A DNA stretch of 64,000 nt from Croceicoccus marinus (GTDB lineage: Bacteria > Pseudomonadota > Alphaproteobacteria > Sphingomonadales > Sphingomonadaceae). The position numbers were made by a program, and so were the translations under genes. The notes below the pieces were generated by a model. It saw only the letters and a list, made by a program, of their open reading frames with translations. It ran no database searches and was not told the DNA's origin. Location of the stretch: NCBI RefSeq assembly GCF_001661675.2, contig NZ_CP019602.1:638501-702500 (forward strand). Direction: 5' to 3'. This document shows, one piece after another, positions 39,169 through 48,264 of the stretch; positions within the stretch are counted from its first letter, which is position 1; every line of letters begins with the position of its first letter.

Positions 39169-41072
39169 GTGACGCCCCCGGCAAATCGCGTGCGCGTCCG
39201 GTCGAGCTGTTCGCGGATCAGCTTGAACGCGCCGCGCAGGTGCTCGCGGTCGAAACGGGACAGCCTGGCAGGCGGCAGCTTGTTCGTCGGCAGCTCGCCC
39301 CTTGCGACCTGTCCGGCCTGGTGGCGCAGGCGGACGTCGCGCACGAATTCGAACGCGGCGGCCAGATCGCGGGCCGGGTCGGCATCGATGCTTCCCTGCG
39401 CGGCGGCGACGCGCAGCCGTTCCAGCGTATGCGTCGCCCTGGTGCCGTTCGCCAGCGCATGCACCCGCGCGATATCGACGATGGGGGCGATCGCCTGCGT
39501 CTTCAGATCCAGCACCTGCCCCTCGTCCGCGTCGTCCTGCAGCAGGAAATTGCGGAAGAACCCCAGCGGCACGCGCGTGCTGGCCGCCGCCCGGGCCACG
39601 AAGGAGAGGAAGATGCGATTGGCGCTGGCGGACGCGAACACGCGGTCGCGCAGCCGGTCGACCAGCGCGGCATCGCCTGCAAGGCAGCGCATGTCGAAGA
39701 AGATCGTGCCCTGCAGGATCGCCTGGGGATCGGGCGCGTCGATCCAGCCGCTAAACTGCGCCTGCCATTCGGCGACGCTGCGGCGATAGGCGAGATTGGT
39801 CGCCATGATGTCGCCGGGGCAATAGCGATAGCCCGCCGAATTCAGTCCGTCGGCCAGTCGGCGCGCCAGCTCCGCGAAATAAGGGTCCGCGCCCGCAGCC
39901 CTGTCCCCGTCGCCGAAGATGAAGCCATTGTCCTGGTCCGAGCCCAGCGCCTGCTCGCCCCGGGCGAGCGAGCCGAAGCAGACCAGCGCGAAGGGGACGG
40001 GGGGCGGCCCCAGATCTTCCATGGCGAGAGCGAGGATGCGGCGGTGCGCGCCTTCACCGATGGTGGAGACGTAGCGCGAGACATGGTCGGCATCGACGCC
40101 CGCCGACACCAGCCCGCCCACCGCATCGGGCAACTGGGCGCAGGCCCGCGCCACCTGCGCCGCGCTGGCAGAGGCGGCGATTTCCTTGGCGATCAGCAGG
40201 CTGTTTGACCCAAGCCGGGCAAGGATGTCGTTCGAGGAGATGACGGATACGAGCGCGCCATCCCGATCGGTGACGGGCAGGTGATGGATCTGCCGCTCCG
40301 CCATCATCACCAGCGCGGTCAGCACCGGGGTGTCCTCCGGTGCGGTAACCGGATCCGCCGTCATGATGTCGCGAACGGGGCGGCGGGTGTCCAGTTGCGG
40401 CGCAAGGACGCGCCGGCGCAGATCCTTGTCGGTCACGATCCCGACCAGCCGCTGTCCATTCGTCACCGGCAGGGTCGATACGTCCCGTTCGGCCATGATC
40501 CGCGCCACTTCGGAAATGGGCGTTTCGGGCGTCGCGGTCACGACCTGACGCCGCCGGTGGAGCGAGGAGACGGGGCCATGCACGCCCAGCACCTCGGCAT
40601 CCGGATTGCCCGCCTGAACCTTGCGGCGCATCCCGTCGAGCGCGCGGCGCAGGCGCGCTGCCTCGTCCGTATCGAAAAAGCCGCGGAACCCGTCATCCGC
40701 CTCGCGGAGAGCGAGAAAGGCGGGTCTGGCCATGCGGTAGAGGAGCGTGTCCTCGATCGCGAGCACCTCGTTCTGCGCGGGTCCGCCGCGGATCAGCGAG
40801 GGGTAGCCGAAGCATTCGCCTTCGCCCAGCCGCGCGTGAAGATCGGTGCCGCCCAGCCGCAATTCGACCGCGCCCGACCGCACGACCGACAGGAAGCGAT
40901 TGTCGTCGCCTGCATGCGTGACCGTGCTGCCGCGCCGGTGATAGCTGATCTCGCTTCCGCGCATCAGCGCGGCCAGCGCATCCGGCCCCAACTGCGCAAA
41001 CGGCGGATGGCTGGCCAGGAACGCGCGCAGCTCGTCGGGCTCCGCCGGAGCGAAATGGGTGGTCTCGGTCAT
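39165..41072 (-). CDS. Cyclic-nucleotide-binding/CBS/DUF294 nucleotidyltransferase-like protein
   Basis: 635 residues with four parts: a cNMP-binding (Crp-like) domain at about 18-130, two CBS domains at about 165-225 and 232-290, a nucleotidyltransferase domain with FGSLARGEQALGSDQDNGF (GS 367-368, SDQDN 378-382), and a C-terminal DUF294 helical domain (about 480-615). Related to the GlnD/GlnE transferase fold. The CBS pair suggests adenylate or nucleotide sensing. The modified target is unknown; the conserved link to the symporter suggests control of carboxylate uptake. Its stop overlaps the exonuclease start. Confidence 0.9.
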   Translation of the reverse strand: MTETTHFAPAEPDELRAFLASHPPFAQLGPDALAALMRGSEISYHRRGSTVTHAGDDNRFLSVVRSGAVELRLGGTDLHARLGEGECFGYPSLIRGGPAQNEVLAIEDTLLYRMARPAFLALREADDGFRGFFDTDEAARLRRALDGMRRKVQAGNPDAEVLGVHGPVSSLHRRRQVVTATPETPISEVARIMAERDVSTLPVTNGQRLVGIVTDKDLRRRVLAPQLDTRRPVRDIMTADPVTAPEDTPVLTALVMMAERQIHHLPVTDRDGALVSVISSNDILARLGSNSLLIAKEIAASASAAQVARACAQLPDAVGGLVSAGVDADHVSRYVSTIGEGAHRRILALAMEDLGPPPVPFALVCFGSLARGEQALGSDQDNGFIFGDGDRAAGADPYFAELARRLADGLNSAGYRYCPGDIMATNLAYRRSVAEWQAQFSGWIDAPDPQAILQGTIFFDMRCLAGDAALVDRLRDRVFASASANRIFLSFVARAAASTRVPLGFFRNFLLQDDADEGQVLDLKTQAIAPIVDIARVHALANGTRATHTLERLRVAAAQGSIDADPARDLAAAFEFVRDVRLRHQAGQVARGELPTNKLPPARLSRFDREHLRGAFKLIREQLDRTRTRFAGGVT

Positions 41073-41135
41073 GACAGTCCGGCACGCTATGCCTGTGGGC
41101 GCGCGCGGTCCATCGGCGAAAGGTCGTAGACGGTG

Positions 41136-42161
41136 CTAGCGCAGGCCTTCGGGCGGTGCCGTTACCGTCTGCTCGATCGCGCCGAAGATCGAATGGCCCG
41201 CCTTGTCCCGCATCTCGATCCGCACGACATCGCCTGGCTGAAGGAAAGGCGTCGCGGCTTCGCCGTCGCGAATCGTCTCGATGGTGCGAAGCTCCGCCAG
41301 GCAGGAATAGCCAACCCCGCCCTGGTCGACAGGCCGACCGGGTCCGCCGCCTTCGTCCTTGTTGCTGATCGTGCCCGACCCGATGATGGCGCCCGCGCCC
41401 AGATTGCGGGTGCGCGCGGCATGCGACACCAGATCCGCCAGCGTGAATGTGGCATCGGCCGCGACATCGGCCCTGCCGAAAGCCTGTCCGTTGTAATCGA
41501 CCATCAGCGGCAAATGGATCACATTGCCCTGCCACGCATCGCCCAGCTCGTCGGGCGTGACCGCGACCGGCGAAAAGGCGGTGGCGGGCTTCGACTGGTA
41601 GAAGCCGAAGCCCTTGGCCAGTTCCCCCGGGATCAGGCCGCGCAGCGACACGTCGTTCACCAGCATCAGCAGCTTGATGTGATCGGCGGCCTGCTGCGAT
41701 GTCGTACCCATCGGCACGTCGTCGGTGATGCAGGCGATCTCGCCCTCCATGTCGCAGCCCCAGTCGGGATGGCCCAGCGGAATATCGGCGCGCGGCGGCA
41801 GGAAATCGTCGGATCCGCCCTGGTACATCAGCGGATCGCTATAGAAACTCTCGGGCACTTCGGCCCCGCGCGCCTGGCGCACCAGTTCGACATGGTTGAG
41901 ATAGGCCGACCCGTCCGCCCATTGATAGGCGCGCGGCAAAGGCGACAGCGCAGCATGCTCGCGAAAGCGCAGGCAGGGGACGGTCTCGTGCTCCACATCG
42001 CGGTAGAGCAGCTCGAGGCGCGGGGCGATCTTCTCCCACTCGTCCAGCGCGGCCTGCAGCGTGGGGGCGATATTGTCCGCGGCGCAATAGCGGGTGAGGT
42101 CCTTCGAGACCACGACCAGCTGTCCATCGCGGCTGCCATTGTCGATTGATGCTAGTTTCAT
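41136..42161 (-). CDS. Fumarylacetoacetate hydrolase family protein
   Basis: 341 residues of the FAH superfamily (C-C bond hydrolases, decarboxylases and hydratases acting on 2-oxo acids). Metal-binding region DMEGEIACITDDVP with the acidic pair, the N-terminal region with FYSDPLMYQGGSDDF, and GSGTISNKDEGG near the C-terminus. These match the branch annotated as fumarylacetoacetase-like in tyrosine degradation. The 4-hydroxyphenylpyruvate and homogentisate dioxygenase genes are not adjacent, so the substrate is only suggested. It is divergent from the amino-acid permease, with 85 bp between them. Confidence 0.88.
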   Translation of the reverse strand: MKLASIDNGSRDGQLVVVSKDLTRYCAADNIAPTLQAALDEWEKIAPRLELLYRDVEHETVPCLRFREHAALSPLPRAYQWADGSAYLNHVELVRQARGAEVPESFYSDPLMYQGGSDDFLPPRADIPLGHPDWGCDMEGEIACITDDVPMGTTSQQAADHIKLLMLVNDVSLRGLIPGELAKGFGFYQSKPATAFSPVAVTPDELGDAWQGNVIHLPLMVDYNGQAFGRADVAADATFTLADLVSHAARTRNLGAGAIIGSGTISNKDEGGGPGRPVDQGGVGYSCLAELRTIETIRDGEAATPFLQPGDVVRIEMRDKAGHSIFGAIEQTVTAPPEGLR

Positions 42162-42246
42162 GCGATCGGCCTTCGGCTTGTTTTGTTATGGCCGTCTGGG
42201 TGCCATACTCGCCCATCGGTGAACAGGGGAAAGGCAAGGGGACGCC

Positions 42247-43467
42247 ATGACCGACACGGAAACCGCCTTGCAGCCGGCACTGTCGCGTTGGGTGCTGGCG
42301 ATCTATGGCCTGGGCACGATCGTGGGCGCGGGCATCTATGTCGTCATCGGCAAGGTGGCGGGCGAGGCCGGCGCGCTGGCGCCGCTGGCCTTCCTGGCGG
42401 CGGCGATCGCCGCCGCCATCACCGGGCTTTCCTATGCCGAACTCAGCGCGCGAGTGCCGGAAAGCGGCGGTTCGGCCGCCTTCATCGCGCGCGGTTTCGA
42501 CCGGCGCTGGCTGACCGGCATCGCGGGATGGGGGCTGATCGCCACGGGCCTGGTGTCCGCCGCGACGATCACGACCGGCTTCGTGGGCTATGTCGGCGTT
42601 TTCCTGTCCGTGCCCCGCCCCTTGGCGATCGGCCTTGCCGCGGCACTGCTGACCGCGGTGGCCGCGATCGGCGTGCGGCAGGCGGCCTGGTTCATGATCG
42701 CGACGACGGCGCTGCAGGTCGCGGGCCTGATCATGGTGATCGTCTATCTGGGCGGCGAGCTGGTCCATTTCCCCGCCGCCTTTTCGGCCGCCCTGTCGAG
42801 CGAACCCGCATTGCCGCTCGCCGCCAGCGTGCTTTCGGGCGCGGTGCTGTCGTTCTACGCTTTCATCGGCTTCGAGGATCTGGCCACCCTGTCGGAAGAG
42901 GCGAAAGACAGCAGGCGCGCCATTCCCTTCGCCATCGTCGCTTCGCTGACGGGCGCATCGGTGCTGTATCTGCTGATCGCGGCAATAGCCGTTTCCGCCA
43001 TGCCGCCCGAGGCACTGGCCGTCAGCGGAGCGCCACTCAGCGACATCCTCGCTAGGCATGGCGGACCGGCGGAGATCATCGCGGTGATCGGGCTGCTCAC
43101 CATCCTGAACGGAGCGCTGGCGCAGATCGTGATGGCCGCGCGAGTCGTGCATGACCTGGGCAGCAGACGCGGATCGGCACCGGCCTGGCTGGCCCGGATC
43201 CACCCGCGCACCACGACCCCGCTGGCCGCGACCGTCCTTGGCGGAGCGATCGTCGCCGTGCTGGCCATGGCCTTCCCGACCGAGCAGCTTGCCGCGGGCA
43301 CCAGCCTTCTGATGCTGCTGATCTTCACGGCCGCCTGCGCGGCGCTGCTGGCCATCAAGGCCCGCCGCGAACCGGTGCCGCAAGGCGTGCGCACCTATCC
43401 CGCGATCATACCCGCGCTCGGATGCATGATCTGCCTGACGCTGGCACTGGCGCGCCTGCTGACCTAG
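42247..43467 (+). CDS. APC-superfamily amino-acid permease
   Basis: 406 residues with about 11-12 membrane helices. TM1 carries [16 protein letters not shown], the unwound glycine-rich helix of APC carriers. [19 protein letters not shown] and [20 protein letters not shown] are the typical TM2-3 and TM6 segments. The cytoplasmic basic stretch [14 protein letters not shown] also fits. Substrate unknown; the divergent FAH-family gene could mean an aromatic amino acid, but this is weak evidence. Confidence 0.9.
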   Translation: MTDTETALQPALSRWVLAIYGLGTIVGAGIYVVIGKVAGEAGALAPLAFLAAAIAAAITGLSYAELSARVPESGGSAAFIARGFDRRWLTGIAGWGLIATGLVSAATITTGFVGYVGVFLSVPRPLAIGLAAALLTAVAAIGVRQAAWFMIATTALQVAGLIMVIVYLGGELVHFPAAFSAALSSEPALPLAASVLSGAVLSFYAFIGFEDLATLSEEAKDSRRAIPFAIVASLTGASVLYLLIAAIAVSAMPPEALAVSGAPLSDILARHGGPAEIIAVIGLLTILNGALAQIVMAARVVHDLGSRRGSAPAWLARIHPRTTTPLAATVLGGAIVAVLAMAFPTEQLAAGTSLLMLLIFTAACAALLAIKARREPVPQGVRTYPAIIPALGCMICLTLALARLLT

Positions 43468-43492
43468 CGGGCGGGACCGTTCGATGGGGAAA

Positions 43493-43584
43493 TGGCGGAG
43501 ACGGAGGGATTCGAACCCTCGAGACAGGTTACCCCGTCTGGTTCCTTAGCAGGGAACTGGTTTCAGCCACTCACCCACGTCTCC
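43493..43584 (-). tRNA. tRNA-Ser(GCT)
   Basis: Complete tRNA of 92 nt including a genome-encoded CCA (43495-43493). Acceptor GGAGACG pairs with CGTCTCC, the discriminator is G, the anticodon GCT is at 43550-43548 in loop CTGCTAA, a long variable arm is typical of class II tRNA-Ser, and the T arm is GAGGG-TTCGAAT-CCCTC. It reads AGC/AGU codons. No integrase or repeated 3' end is nearby. Confidence 0.97.
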
Positions 43585-43842
43585 GGAAGAAGGGGGCCTA
43601 TAGCGAGCGTTCGGACCGGCTTCAAGACTGGTTTTGCGGTCTGGCGAATGTCGGCAAGAAAGCGGCGGATAAGTGAAGGCGGGGGGTCGATCCGGCGCGA
43701 AATCGATCCGATTCACCGCCCATTCATTGCCGTAATGGCTGCATGGATTCAGGCAGCCACGTCAGGCAGGTGGCATCGCGGTCCGCATCGGCATCATCGC
43801 TCGGTCGGTACCACGCGACAGAAAGAACACGGGGTATTACCG

Positions 43843-44730
43843 ATGAATTTGCGCTCCAGTTTCGCCAGGCGCGCCAGCGCGCTGCTGGCACTCGGCCTCG
43901 GGCTCGGCTCTGTCCAGCCGGCTCTGGCCCAGATCCAGACGATCGATCCGAACGAGATCTATAATGCGGGCGCCAGCCAGTCGGGCGGCGCGATCGACGG
44001 CGATCTGAACGGCGAACTGCCGCCCGTGTCGGGCAGCGCGATGGGCGGGGATCCCTATGCGGCCCAACCGACACCGGCACCGGCACCGGCACCGGCACCG
44101 GCCCCCACACCGGCCCCCGCACAGGATCCCTACACGCCGCCCCCGTCGCAGGTGGTGACCCCCGGCGATCCGTATAGCGCACCGGTCGAAGGCGCGGCGA
44201 CGGATGTCTTCCCCGCCGAACAGGCCGCCAAGCAGGCACCCGCCAGCACCACATATCAGGAAGACGACTTGATGGGCGCGGCCGAGGGCGTGTTCGGGCA
44301 GGGCGCCGAGGGGCTTGCCGGGCTGATAGAGAAGATCCTGAAGGACCAGGGCGAACCCAATGCCTATATCGTCGGACGCGAGGCGGGCGGCGCGTTCATC
44401 GCGGGGATCCGCTATGGCTCGGGCACGATGTACCACAAGGTGGAGGGCAAGCGCCCCGTCTACTGGACCGGGCCGTCGATCGGTTTCGACTTTGGCGCGA
44501 ATGCGGCATCCACCTTCGTGCTGGTCTATAATCTGTGGGACAGCGAGGAGCTGTTCGAACGCTATCCGGCGGGCGAGGGCGCGGCCTATGTCGTGGGCGG
44601 CCTCAACGCCAGCTACATGCGCAAGGGCGATGTCGTGCTGATCCCGATCCGGCTGGGCGCGGGCGCGCGGCTGGGCATCAATGCCGGCTACATGAAATTC
44701 TCGAAGAAGCAGGACTGGCTGCCGTTCTGA
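43843..44730 (+). CDS. DUF1134 envelope protein (EipA-like)
   Basis: 295-residue periplasmic protein. Signal peptide to about 30 (GSVQPALAQ), then a low-complexity linker including a Pro/Ala stretch (about 77-95) encoded by hexamer repeats, then the DUF1134 domain (about 135-295) with VGREAGGAFIAGIRYGSG, GPSIGFDFGANAASTFVLVY and LGINAGYMKFSKK. Brucella EipA, of the same family, is needed for envelope integrity. The start at 43843 is chosen for the signal peptide; the frame is open upstream through the tRNA without meaning. Confidence 0.88.
   Translation: MNLRSSFARRASALLALGLGLGSVQPALAQIQTIDPNEIYNAGASQSGGAIDGDLNGELPPVSGSAMGGDPYAAQPTPAPAPAPAPAPTPAPAQDPYTPPPSQVVTPGDPYSAPVEGAATDVFPAEQAAKQAPASTTYQEDDLMGAAEGVFGQGAEGLAGLIEKILKDQGEPNAYIVGREAGGAFIAGIRYGSGTMYHKVEGKRPVYWTGPSIGFDFGANAASTFVLVYNLWDSEELFERYPAGEGAAYVVGGLNASYMRKGDVVLIPIRLGAGARLGINAGYMKFSKKQDWLPF
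44073..44102 (+). repeat. Hexamer microsatellite (ACCGGC)5 in the DUF1134 gene
   Basis: Five exact copies of ACCGGC from 44073 to 44102, encoding alternating Pro-Ala, followed by imperfect copies to about 44120. Because the unit is a multiple of three, changes in copy number would alter linker length without breaking the frame. Confidence 0.9.
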
Positions 44731-44826
44731 TCGCGGCCATTCCTGCCGATGGGCCGCCCGCGGCCTGACCGTCAGGGTCGGGCCAAAGGGGGTTCAGGCA
44801 AAACAGGGGTTCAGGCCAGACGGCGC

Positions 44827-45810
44827 TCAGGCCGCGGCCAGCAGCCAGGCCAGATAGGCGCAATAGGAAGCCACCAGCACCCCGCCAAGGCCGCGCCCGA
44901 CCCGGCCCCGGAACACCGCGACCGCGAACAGCATGGCCGCGCTCAGCGCCATCAGGCCCATGTCCCACGGCAGCAGCTCGGTCGGCAGGGGCATGGGCGC
45001 GACGATCATCGTGACGCCGCCGATCCCCAAAATGTTGTAGATGTTCGATCCGACCACATTGCCGAACGCGACCTCGGTCTCGCCCTTGCGCGCGGCGACC
45101 AGCGAGGTGACGAGTTCGGGCATCGATGTCCCGATGGCGACGATGGTCAGCCCGATCACCGTCTCGCCAAGGCCCGCCAGCCGGGCAAGGTCGATCGCCG
45201 CATCGACCAGCAGGCGCCCGCCGATCACCAGCAGGACAAGGCCGCCCACCGTCAGCAGGATCGGCCTGGTCCATCCCGCTTCCGCGACATGCAGGGCGCT
45301 GTCGCTCATCTCCAGCGCTTCCGCCCGGTCGTGCACCGCATTATGCACCGCCGCGCGCTTGTCGCGCTTCTCCTCGATATAGCACCAGGCGATATAGGCG
45401 ATGAGCCCGGCCGCCATGACCATGCCGATCCACGCGCCGCTCCATTGGGCAAAGGCAAGCCCCAGCAGCGCCAGCGAAGCGCCCAGCGCCAGCCCCGTGT
45501 CGCGCCCGGCGATGCTTCGCCGGATCGCGATGGGTGCCATCAACGCGGCCGCACCCAGGATCAGCAGCGTGTTCGCGATATTCGACCCCGCGATATTGCC
45601 CCACGCGATGGCGGGCGAACCCGACAGCGCGGCCTGCAGGCTGGCCACCAGTTCGGGCGCGGATGTTCCGAACCCCACGATGACCAGCCCGATGACCAGC
45701 GGCGTCACCCCGGCCCGTTCGGCCAGCCGCACCGCCCCGCGCACCAGCAGTTCCCCGCCGACCAGAAGCCCGGCAAGCCCGACGGCGAGCGTCAGCAATG
45801 TCAAAATCAC
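44827..45810 (-). CDS. Calcium/sodium antiporter (CaCA family, YrbG-like)
   Basis: 327-residue inner-membrane exchanger with about 10 helices. Two alpha repeats: GFGTSAPELVASLQAALSG with GNIAGSNIANTLLILG in the first half, AIGTSMPELVTSLVAARKG with GNVVGSNIYNILGIGG in the second. The internal duplication and the paired Ser-Pro-Glu sites bind the cations. A GTG at 45810 is chosen because GGAAGG lies 7 bases upstream; a longer frame contains no family sequence. Confidence 0.93.
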   Translation of the reverse strand: MILTLLTLAVGLAGLLVGGELLVRGAVRLAERAGVTPLVIGLVIVGFGTSAPELVASLQAALSGSPAIAWGNIAGSNIANTLLILGAAALMAPIAIRRSIAGRDTGLALGASLALLGLAFAQWSGAWIGMVMAAGLIAYIAWCYIEEKRDKRAAVHNAVHDRAEALEMSDSALHVAEAGWTRPILLTVGGLVLLVIGGRLLVDAAIDLARLAGLGETVIGLTIVAIGTSMPELVTSLVAARKGETEVAFGNVVGSNIYNILGIGGVTMIVAPMPLPTELLPWDMGLMALSAAMLFAVAVFRGRVGRGLGGVLVASYCAYLAWLLAAA

Positions 45811-45854
45811 AATAGAACCTTCCTTGCGTAGCGGCCTGGCTGCGCGCGCCTCGG

Positions 45855-46073
45855 CTAGACCGGCAGAAGCGAGAGCGCCTTGCGGGCCCGCATCGCGCGG
45901 TGCGGGTTCACCCACCGTCGCGCCGAGCGGCGCAGCGCATTGCGGATACGGTAACGTAAAAGCCGAAGCCGCATCAGGTTCCATGCGTCGGGGTGCCGAC
46001 GCTGCATTTCAAGCCGAAGGTGGCGGTCCACCTTCTGCAGCAATTCGTTCAGTCTGTAGATACGGCCCTTCAT
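45855..46073 (-). CDS. DUF465 (YdcH-like) small protein
   Basis: 72 residues, very basic and helical: GRIYRLNELLQKVDRHLRLE, then RRHPDAWNLMRLRLLRYRIR. The spacing resembles DUF465/YdcH proteins, short helical hairpins of unknown function. AGGAG is 6 bases before the ATG, a strong start. It lies upstream of the antiporter gene on the same strand with 44 bp between. Confidence 0.65.
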   Translation of the reverse strand: MKGRIYRLNELLQKVDRHLRLEMQRRHPDAWNLMRLRLLRYRIRNALRRSARRWVNPHRAMRARKALSLLPV

Positions 46074-46425
46074 CCTTCACTCCTTTGATCGAAGCCTGTT
46101 CGATCGGACACCGGATGCGATGAGCGTGGGGCCTGACAGCGTGAAAGTGGCAATAGGGCCCGTCTATGTCGCATCGGATGATCCGATACGGTCCGACATC
46201 ACGCGCATCCCGCAGGATACACGCCAGAGGAGCCCGGCCCGCCTGGATACTATGCCAGCAAACCGCGCCCGTTTCAAGGGACGGCCGATCCGCGCAACAA
46301 TGCTTCAGGGCTTGCCCGAAGCGCGAAGCCCCGGCATGGAGCGCGCGCCCTGACGCAGCCGTCGCGGCGCGAATCGAAACCGGGTCGACGGTTTCGGCCC
46401 ACCAGACCGTCCAACAGGATTTTGT
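46074..46425. other. Divergent promoter region without a gene
   Basis: About 350 bp between the DUF465 gene and the aminotransferase gene, divergent. A 77-codon open frame (46120-46353, plus) lacks a ribosome-binding site and any family pattern and is not taken as a gene. The notable element is the hairpin at 46373-46394. No RNA gene recognised. Confidence 0.6.
46373..46394. promoter_or_regulatory. Perfect inverted repeat upstream of the aminotransferase gene
   Basis: CGAAACCG (46373-46380), six-base spacer GGTCGA, CGGTTTCG (46387-46394). It ends 31 bp before the start codon, where it could be an operator overlapping the promoter or an mRNA leader hairpin. No T-tract follows, so it is not a standard terminator. 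Confidence 0.45.
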
Positions 46426-47607
46426 ATGACCATGCTTGCCCAGCTCACCCAACAGCCCCCCGATGCGCTGCTCGCGCTCATCAAGCTCTATTCGGCTGAC
46501 GACCGGGCGGACAAGATCGACCTGGGTGTCGGCGTCTATCGCACAGGTGAGGGGGATACCCCGGTCTTCACCTCGATCAAGAAGGCCGAGCAGATGCTGG
46601 TCGACCGGCAGGATTCAAAAGCCTATCTGGGCCCCGAAGGCGACATGGCTTTCGTCGAGGCGCTGAAGCCGATCATCTTCGGCAAGGATTTCGCCAGGAT
46701 CGACTGCATCGACGGCATGCAGACGCCGGGCGGCACCGGCGGCGTGCGGCTGGCGGCGGCGCTGGCCAAGGCGGCGGGCGTGGGCCGGATCTGGATGGGC
46801 ACGCCCAGCTGGCCCAACCATGCGCAGATCATGAAGGACCTGGGCGTCGAGGTCGGCACCTTCAACCACGCGGCCGAAGACGGCACCGCCGACATGGCCG
46901 CGCTGCGCCAGGCCGTTGCCGATGCCGCGCCAAACGATGCCATTCTGCTGCACGGATGCTGCCACAATCCGACCGGAATCGACTATTCGCCAGCCGATTG
47001 GAAAGAGATCACGGGTCTGCTGGCCGACAAGGGCCTGCTGCCGATCCTCGACCTTGCCTACCAGGGCCTGGGCGACGGGCTGGAGGATGATGCCGCCGGC
47101 GTGCGCATGGTGATGGAAGCGCTGCCCGAGGCGCTGATGGCCTATAGCTGCGACAAGAATTTCGGGCTGTACCGCGACCGTGTCGGCGCGGTCTACATGA
47201 TGGGCGAGGGCGCCGATTGCCTGCCGCGCATCGCGTCGAACGGCGCGGCGCTGGCACGTGCCAACTGGTCGATGCCGCCCGATCACGGCGCCGCGGCGGT
47301 TCGCATGATCCTCGAAGACGAAGCGCTGACGAAGGAGTGGAAGGACGAGCTGGAATCGATGCGAACCCGAATCAACCAGGTCCGCGCAAGGCTGGCCGAG
47401 GCCGGTGTCGCCGGTTCGATCGACCTGCGCCCGCTGGCGGATCAACGCGGCCTGTTCGCGGTGCTGCCGCTGTCGAAGGACCAGATCGCCGCCATGCGCA
47501 GCGATCACGCGATCTATATGGCGGGATCGGGGCGCATCAACATCGCGGGTCTGACGATGGGCAATATCGACAAGTTCATCAAGGCGCTGACCAAAGTCAG
47601 CGGCTGA
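46426..47607 (+). CDS. Aromatic/aspartate aminotransferase (class I)
   Basis: PLP-dependent transaminase of 393 residues, TyrB/AspC type. The opening LTQQPPDALLALIKLYSADD and DLGVGVYRTGEGDTPV are typical. HGCCHNPTGIDYS contains the PLP-contacting Asn. The Schiff-base lysine is in SCDKNFGLYRDRVG, and the C-terminal GSGRINIAGL includes the carboxylate-binding Arg. AGGA lies about 7 bases before the ATG. It likely converts aromatic 2-oxo acids or oxaloacetate; the exact preference cannot be read. Confidence 0.94.
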   Translation: MTMLAQLTQQPPDALLALIKLYSADDRADKIDLGVGVYRTGEGDTPVFTSIKKAEQMLVDRQDSKAYLGPEGDMAFVEALKPIIFGKDFARIDCIDGMQTPGGTGGVRLAAALAKAAGVGRIWMGTPSWPNHAQIMKDLGVEVGTFNHAAEDGTADMAALRQAVADAAPNDAILLHGCCHNPTGIDYSPADWKEITGLLADKGLLPILDLAYQGLGDGLEDDAAGVRMVMEALPEALMAYSCDKNFGLYRDRVGAVYMMGEGADCLPRIASNGAALARANWSMPPDHGAAAVRMILEDEALTKEWKDELESMRTRINQVRARLAEAGVAGSIDLRPLADQRGLFAVLPLSKDQIAAMRSDHAIYMAGSGRINIAGLTMGNIDKFIKALTKVSG

Positions 47608-47627
47608 CGCCAGAGGCCGAATTACCA

Positions 47628-47652
47628 GCGGGCGGGGCAGCGCCTCGCCCGC
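47628..47652. terminator. Hairpin between convergent aminotransferase and ribE
   Basis: GCGGGCG (47628-47634) pairs with CGCCCGC (47646-47652), loop 11 bases, in the 51-bp gap between two convergent stop codons. No T-run on either side, so a bidirectional intrinsic terminator is only suggested. Confidence 0.4.
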
Positions 47653-47658
47653 TATGTG

Positions 47659-48264
47659 TCAGCCTTGTAGCGACTGCATCCGCTTGAGATAGCGGGCCAG
47701 CACGTCGATTTCCAGATTGACGACGTCGCCTACGCGCAGCGCGCCCAGCGTCGTGACCTCGGCGGTGTGCGGGATGATGTTCAGCGCGAAACGCGCGGTG
47801 CCATCGGGCAGGTCGTTCACCGCGTTCACCGTCAGGGAAACGCCGTCGACGGTGATGCTGCCCTTGCCCGCGATGAAGGGCGCCATGCCGGCAGGTGCGT
47901 CGATTTCCAGGTGGACCGATCCGCCCCGTTCGTCGCGGATTGCCACGGTGCCCACCGCGTCGACATGGCCCGTCACGATGTGACCGCCCAGCTCGTCGCC
48001 CAGCTTCATCGCCAGCTCCAGGTTCAGCCGCCGCCCCGCGCTCCACTGGCCGGGGACGGTGCGGCTGATCGTCTCGCCGCTGACGTCCACCGCGAACCAG
48101 CCTTCGCCGCGTTCCACCACCGTCAGGCATACGCCCGAACAGGCGATCGATGCGCCGATGTCGATCCGGGCGGTGTCATAGGGGCAGGCGATGCGCAGGC
48201 GGGTGTCGCCCTGTTGCCGGGCCTCTCCCACGGTGCCGATGGCGGTGATTATTCCGGTAAACAT
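47659..48264 (-). CDS. ribE: Riboflavin synthase, alpha subunit
   Basis: Dismutates two molecules of 6,7-dimethyl-8-ribityllumazine to riboflavin. 201 residues with two similar barrels: MFTGIITAIGTV opens the first and GGHIVTGHVDAVGTV the second. The lumazine-binding motifs IACSGVCLTVV and ITVDGVSLTVNAV are present. It overlaps the ribD 3' end by 16 bp, indicating coupled translation. Confidence 0.96.
   Translation of the reverse strand: MFTGIITAIGTVGEARQQGDTRLRIACPYDTARIDIGASIACSGVCLTVVERGEGWFAVDVSGETISRTVPGQWSAGRRLNLELAMKLGDELGGHIVTGHVDAVGTVAIRDERGGSVHLEIDAPAGMAPFIAGKGSITVDGVSLTVNAVNDLPDGTARFALNIIPHTAEVTTLGALRVGDVVNLEIDVLARYLKRMQSLQG

Noticed and set aside
43493..43584. tRNA-Ser as a mobile-element attachment site
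   Set aside because: No integrase nearby and no duplicate of the tRNA 3' end was seen; flanking genes are ordinary.
46120..46353. 77-codon open frame upstream of the aminotransferase gene
   Set aside because: No ribosome-binding site, no family pattern, ordinary intergenic composition.
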